Shown piece by piece: positions 5,531 to 8,382 of a stretch of DNA of 8,382 nt. The notes beneath the pieces were generated by a model. It searched no databases, was not told the origin of the DNA, and saw only the letters and a list, made by a program, of their open reading frames with translations. The translations under genes were made by a program, and so were the position numbers. The stretch lies in the NCBI GenBank assembly GCA_012274205.1, contig JAAOZY010000459.1, forward strand, positions 1 through 8,382, in the 5' to 3' direction. Position 1 is the first letter of the stretch. The number at the start of each line of letters is the position of its first letter. The stretch is from Betaproteobacteria bacterium. GTDB taxonomy: Bacteria > Pseudomonadota > Gammaproteobacteria > Burkholderiales > SG8-39.

Positions 5531-6247
5531 TCAGCGATCGGCCGGATCTTCCCCGAAATACCCTGGCGCGATTTCGTCCGCGTAACACACCGGCGAACTG
5601 AGGCTCGATCCCTTCGCGTCGCTCGGCACGCCGAGGAACTCCATCCGGTCCTCGTCGCGCCGGTAAACGCCGCGCTCGGTGACCACGTAGTCCATGGGGA
5701 TGTCCCAGGGCTGCGGATGAATGGTGTCGATCGCGGCAAGCTCGAAACTCACCCCGATGACCAGCGGCTTGTGCGCGCGCAGGCTTTCCAGCGTCCGGTC
5801 GAAGAATCCGCCGCCGTAACCGAGGCGATAGCCCTGCGCGTCGAAGCCATTCATCGGCAGCAGCACCGAATCGGGCGCGAGTTCGGGCCCGGACTTGGGA
5901 TAGGGGATGTCGAGCTTGCCTATCGCAAGCTCTACGCCGGGGTGCCATTCACGGAATATCAGCGGCGACTTTGGCGCGACCACCACCGGCAGCGCTGCGC
6001 TCGCGCCCCGTTCGCGCAACCGGCGCAGCAGGTGACGCGCGTCGTACTCGTTGCGGATCGGCCAGCAGAACGCCACTACACCCCGGGCCAGTCCCGGGAA
6101 CCCGTATTGCAGATTCCGGTCGATGGCTAAACGCCAGGCCTGCAGCTGATCCGCGGACACGGCCGACCTGCGCGCGAGCAGTTCGCCGCGCAGGTGCTTG
6201 CGCCAAGCCATCAGTTCATCGTGTTGCATATATTTGACGCCGGTCAT
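5531..6247 (-). CDS. ygfA: 5-formyltetrahydrofolate cyclo-ligase
   Basis: This cytoplasmic enzyme (also 5,10-methenyltetrahydrofolate synthetase) uses ATP to convert 5-formyl-THF to 5,10-methenyl-THF, recovering the inhibitory storage folate. Features with the 238-residue form: an N-terminal basic segment WRKHLRGELLARR (15-27), typical of the nucleotide-binding start; a substrate-pocket region FREWHPGVELAIGKLDIPYP (98-117); and the family signature GYGGGFFDR at 143-151. The catalytic core ends near 195. About 40 further residues, including SSPVCYADE (217-225), form a tail not found in typical 190-200-residue homologues. The start is uncertain: ATG 6247, 6229 and 6211 are all in frame and none has a clear Shine-Dalgarno. 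The gene diverges from slt with only 36 nt between starts. In E. coli the homologue adjoins zapA and 6S RNA; nothing like that is seen here. Confidence 0.94.
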   Translation of the reverse strand: MTGVKYMQHDELMAWRKHLRGELLARRSAVSADQLQAWRLAIDRNLQYGFPGLARGVVAFCWPIRNEYDARHLLRRLRERGASAALPVVVAPKSPLIFREWHPGVELAIGKLDIPYPKSGPELAPDSVLLPMNGFDAQGYRLGYGGGFFDRTLESLRAHKPLVIGVSFELAAIDTIHPQPWDIPMDYVVTERGVYRRDEDRMEFLGVPSDAKGSSLSSPVCYADEIAPGYFGEDPADR

Positions 6248-6266
6248 CCATCTGCACTGGGGAGCG

Positions 6267-6274
6267 CTTATACT
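6267..6274. promoter_or_regulatory. Overlapping divergent -10 elements between the cyclo-ligase gene and slt
   Basis: CTTATACT contains TATACT on the plus strand (6269-6274, 5/6 to consensus, toward slt) and TATAAG on the minus strand (6272-6267, 5/6, toward the cyclo-ligase). No clear -35 hexamer is found at the right distance on either strand. Predicted transcripts would begin near 6281 (slt, almost leaderless) and near 6260 (cyclo-ligase). Confidence 0.4.
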
Positions 6275-6283
6275 AGTTTCATC

Positions 6284-8275
6284 ATGGGCTTAGCTTTGAA
6301 ATCTACTATAGCACCGATGTTGCTCGGGTTCACGCTCGCCTTGGCCCCGGCGGCGCAGGCGTTCGCAGCGCAGTCGCAGGACGAGGGCGAGATTTTCCTC
6401 GCGGCGCGCGCCGCGGCGCGCGCCGGCGACTACGCCAAGCTCGCACGCTACGATGCGAGCCTGCAGGGCTATCTGCTCGAGCCCTATGTCGAATCCTGGC
6501 TGCTGCGCCCGCGCCTCGATGACGCCGACCCGGCGGACGTGCGCGCTTTCCTCGCGCGCGAGCAGGGCAGCGTGCTCGCCGAGCAGCTGCGCCGGGATTG
6601 GCTGAAGCTGCTGGCCAAAAAGCGCCAGTGGGAATTGTTCCGCGCCGAGCATCCGCTGCTGGTCAATGACGACGCCGACACCGCCTGCTATGCGCTGCAG
6701 GCGCGCTGGGAGCAGAAAGACCAATCGGCGCTCGCCGAAGTGCGCGCTTACTGGAACGCCCCGCGCGAGCTGCCGGAGGGCTGCGTGCCGCTGGCCGAAG
6801 CCCTGATCGCGCGCGGCGAGTTCAGCACGCGCCAAGTGTGGCAGCGCGTGCGCCTGCTGCTCGAGGCAGGCGTGGTCAGCGCCGCCTGGCGCAGCGCCGA
6901 ATATCTGCCGCGCAGCGAAATGCCGGAGCGCGGCCGGCTGTTCGCAGCGGCGGTCGGCCCGAAGCGCTACCTCGAGGAGAAGATGGACTTGTCGCAGCGC
7001 GCGACCCGCGAGATCACCATGTTCGCCCTGTATCGCCTGGCGCGCACCGACCCCGAGGCTGCCGCGGCGTACTGGACAGCGAAACTGCGCGCGCGATTCA
7101 GTGGCGAGGAGCAAGGCTATGTCTGGGGCCAGCTCGCCTTGCGCGCGGCGCGGCAGAACATGCCCGAAGCGCTTGCCTGGTACCGCCGCGCCGATGCAGC
7201 CGGTACGCAGCTGTCGGAGGAACAGCTTGCCTGGCGCCTGCGCGCGGCGCTGCGCCGGGGCGACTGGGGCGAAGTGCTGGTTTCGGCGCACCTGATGTCG
7301 CCGGCGCAACGGAGCGAGCCGGCCTGGATCTACTGGCAGGGACGCGCGGAGCAGGCGCTGGGCCAGCCGGTGGCGGCGCAGGCCCTGTTTGCGCGCATCG
7401 CCGACGGGCATCAGTTCTACGACCGGCTCGCCGCGGAGGAATTGGGCCTGCCATTCACCATCCCGCCCAAGGGCTACGCGCCGAGCGCGCAGGAAGTTGC
7501 CGCGATCGGCCGCCAACCCGGCTTCCAGCGTGCGCTGGCGCTGTACCGGCTGAGCCAGCGCTACGATGCGACGCGCGAATGGATCTGGTCGATACGCGGC
7601 ATGGACGACAAGCAGCTGCTGGCTGCGGCGGAATTCGCGCGCCAGAATGAGATGTTCGACCGCGCCATCAACACCGCCGACAAGACCGTGGCGCTGCACG
7701 ATTTCAGCGTGCGCTACCTTGCGCCGTTTCGCGAGGAGCTGGGCGCGAACGCGCGCATGCAGCGGCTGGAGGAGGCCTGGGTGCTCGGCCTGGTGCGCCA
7801 GGAGAGCCGTTTCATCGCGGGGATCAAGTCCTCGGCCGGCGCGGCCGGCCTGATGCAGCTGATGCCGGCTACGGCAAAGTGGGTGGCGCGGCGCATGGGC
7901 ATGCAGGATTATTCCTGGGCGCGGGTGACCGATACCGGCGTCAACGCCGCGCTCGGCACTTACTACCTGCGCCACGTGCTCGACGACCTCGACGACAGTC
8001 CGGTGCTGGCCGCCGCTGCATACAATGCAGGGCCGGGGCGCGCACGCAAATGGCGCGGCACGCGGCCGCTGGAAGGCGCAATCTACGCCGAAACCATTCC
8101 GTTCGACGAAACCCGCGACTACGTAAAAAAGGTGATGAACAACACCATGTATTACGCAGCCATGCTCGGGAGCCCGATGCGCTCCCTCAAAGCCCGCCTA
8201 GGAGTCATCGCGCCGCGCGGCGGCAGCGATCGCGAAATGACGCAAACAGAGACCGAACAGGGAGAACCGGAATGA
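6284..8275 (+). CDS. slt: Soluble lytic murein transglycosylase (Slt70-like)
   Basis: This periplasmic enzyme cleaves the MurNAc-GlcNAc bond of peptidoglycan to give 1,6-anhydroMurNAc products. The 663-residue length is close to the 645 of E. coli Slt70. Residues 1-28 are a signal peptide: K6, hydrophobic core APMLLGFTLALAP, and cleavage likely after AQA (26) or AFA (28). A long all-helical region (about 35-480) with many Arg/Ala/Leu repeats corresponds to the ring-shaped superhelical domain. The C-terminal goose-lysozyme-like SLT domain shows the catalytic Glu E507 in VRQESRF, GAAGLMQLMPATA (519-531), and AAYNAGPGRARKW with Y580-G583. All key motifs are intact. ATG 6284 gives a proper signal peptide; there is no visible Shine-Dalgarno and the predicted leader is only a few bases. 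The next gene overlaps the stop by ATGA. Confidence 0.96.
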   Translation: MGLALKSTIAPMLLGFTLALAPAAQAFAAQSQDEGEIFLAARAAARAGDYAKLARYDASLQGYLLEPYVESWLLRPRLDDADPADVRAFLAREQGSVLAEQLRRDWLKLLAKKRQWELFRAEHPLLVNDDADTACYALQARWEQKDQSALAEVRAYWNAPRELPEGCVPLAEALIARGEFSTRQVWQRVRLLLEAGVVSAAWRSAEYLPRSEMPERGRLFAAAVGPKRYLEEKMDLSQRATREITMFALYRLARTDPEAAAAYWTAKLRARFSGEEQGYVWGQLALRAARQNMPEALAWYRRADAAGTQLSEEQLAWRLRAALRRGDWGEVLVSAHLMSPAQRSEPAWIYWQGRAEQALGQPVAAQALFARIADGHQFYDRLAAEELGLPFTIPPKGYAPSAQEVAAIGRQPGFQRALALYRLSQRYDATREWIWSIRGMDDKQLLAAAEFARQNEMFDRAINTADKTVALHDFSVRYLAPFREELGANARMQRLEEAWVLGLVRQESRFIAGIKSSAGAAGLMQLMPATAKWVARRMGMQDYSWARVTDTGVNAALGTYYLRHVLDDLDDSPVLAAAAYNAGPGRARKWRGTRPLEGAIYAETIPFDETRDYVKKVMNNTMYYAAMLGSPMRSLKARLGVIAPRGGSDREMTQTETEQGEPE

Positions 8276-8382
8276 AATTCGAGCGTATCGCCGTCCTCGG
8301 CGGCAGCGGCTTCATCGGCCGCCATGTGGTGCGCATGCTCGCCGAGCAGGGCAAGCGCGTGGTGGTGAGCACGCGCCGGCGC
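8272..8382 (+). CDS. NAD(P)-binding epimerase / complex I NDUFA9-like protein, N-terminal 37 residues only
   Basis: The visible start MKFERIAVLGGSGFIGRHVV is a Rossmann fold nucleotide-binding motif GxxGxxG (G10, G13, G16) of the extended short-chain dehydrogenase/epimerase type; the window ends inside the gene. In many betaproteobacteria an NDUFA9-subunit-like NAD-dependent epimerase follows slt and precedes the tRNA nucleotidyltransferase gene, so that assignment is favoured from context, but other atypical SDRs cannot be excluded. The ATG overlaps the slt TGA by 4 nt (ATGA), and GGGAG lies about 7 nt upstream, so the two are translationally coupled in one operon. Confidence 0.8.
   Translation, partial: MKFERIAVLGGSGFIGRHVVRMLAEQGKRVVVSTRRR

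Noticed and set aside
6290..7975. 561-codon open frame on the minus strand opposite slt
   Set aside because: It is antisense to a well-conserved lytic transglycosylase; it is a composition-driven shadow with no recognisable domains.
1..8382. CRISPR arrays, tRNA/rRNA genes, complete insertion sequences or phage modules
   Set aside because: No regularly spaced repeats, no recognisable RNA gene sequence, and no transposase, integrase or phage structural protein was seen on either strand.

Overview
The window is GC-rich with strong third-position G/C bias. Its gene content fits a betaproteobacterium: a UvrD ending in the UvrD/PcrA Tudor-like tail, a biosynthetic IlvA with two ACT-like domains, and a lytic transglycosylase directly followed by an NDUFA9-like Rossmann protein. 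This placement comes from protein resemblance and gene order recalled from the group; there is no rRNA or other phylogenetic marker. I see no tRNA, rRNA, CRISPR array, insertion sequence or complete mobile element.

Layout, left to right. (1) Positions 1-1620: the C-terminal three quarters of uvrD (plus strand), whose start lies outside the window. (2) Positions 1625-2288: a minus-strand pair, an unrecognised 83-residue protein and, 10 nt upstream of it, a YqaA/DedA-like membrane protein; it converges with uvrD leaving only 4 nt. (3) Positions 2289-2474: a divergent control region with a 12-bp palindrome and two strong inverted repeats, the last ending 5 nt before the possible ilvA start. (4) Positions 2475-4004: ilvA, biosynthetic threonine deaminase (plus). 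(5) Positions 4005-5530: a looser, accessory-looking stretch. It holds a possible decayed copy of the ilvA 3' end, a small CsbD-family stress protein gene (plus), a low-information spacer, and a complete RHH antitoxin/ParE-like toxin operon (minus) with recognisable promoter and operator. (6) Positions 5531-6247: 5-formyltetrahydrofolate cyclo-ligase (minus) with an unusual C-terminal extension. (7) Positions 6284-8275: periplasmic soluble lytic transglycosylase slt (plus), divergent from the cyclo-ligase across a very short gap. (8) Positions 8272-8382: the start of an NAD(P)-binding epimerase/NDUFA9-like gene, overlapping slt by 4 nt.

Most genes are conserved housekeeping functions: DNA repair, isoleucine synthesis, folate one-carbon metabolism and murein turnover. 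They do not form a single pathway. The only self-contained system is the toxin-antitoxin operon. I found no convincing new multi-gene system. The items most worth following up are the structured ilvA leader with its Leu-Val-Leu minigene, the apparent ilvA 3'-end relic, the cyclo-ligase tail, the orphan 83-residue protein, and the overlapping divergent -10 elements between the cyclo-ligase and slt.
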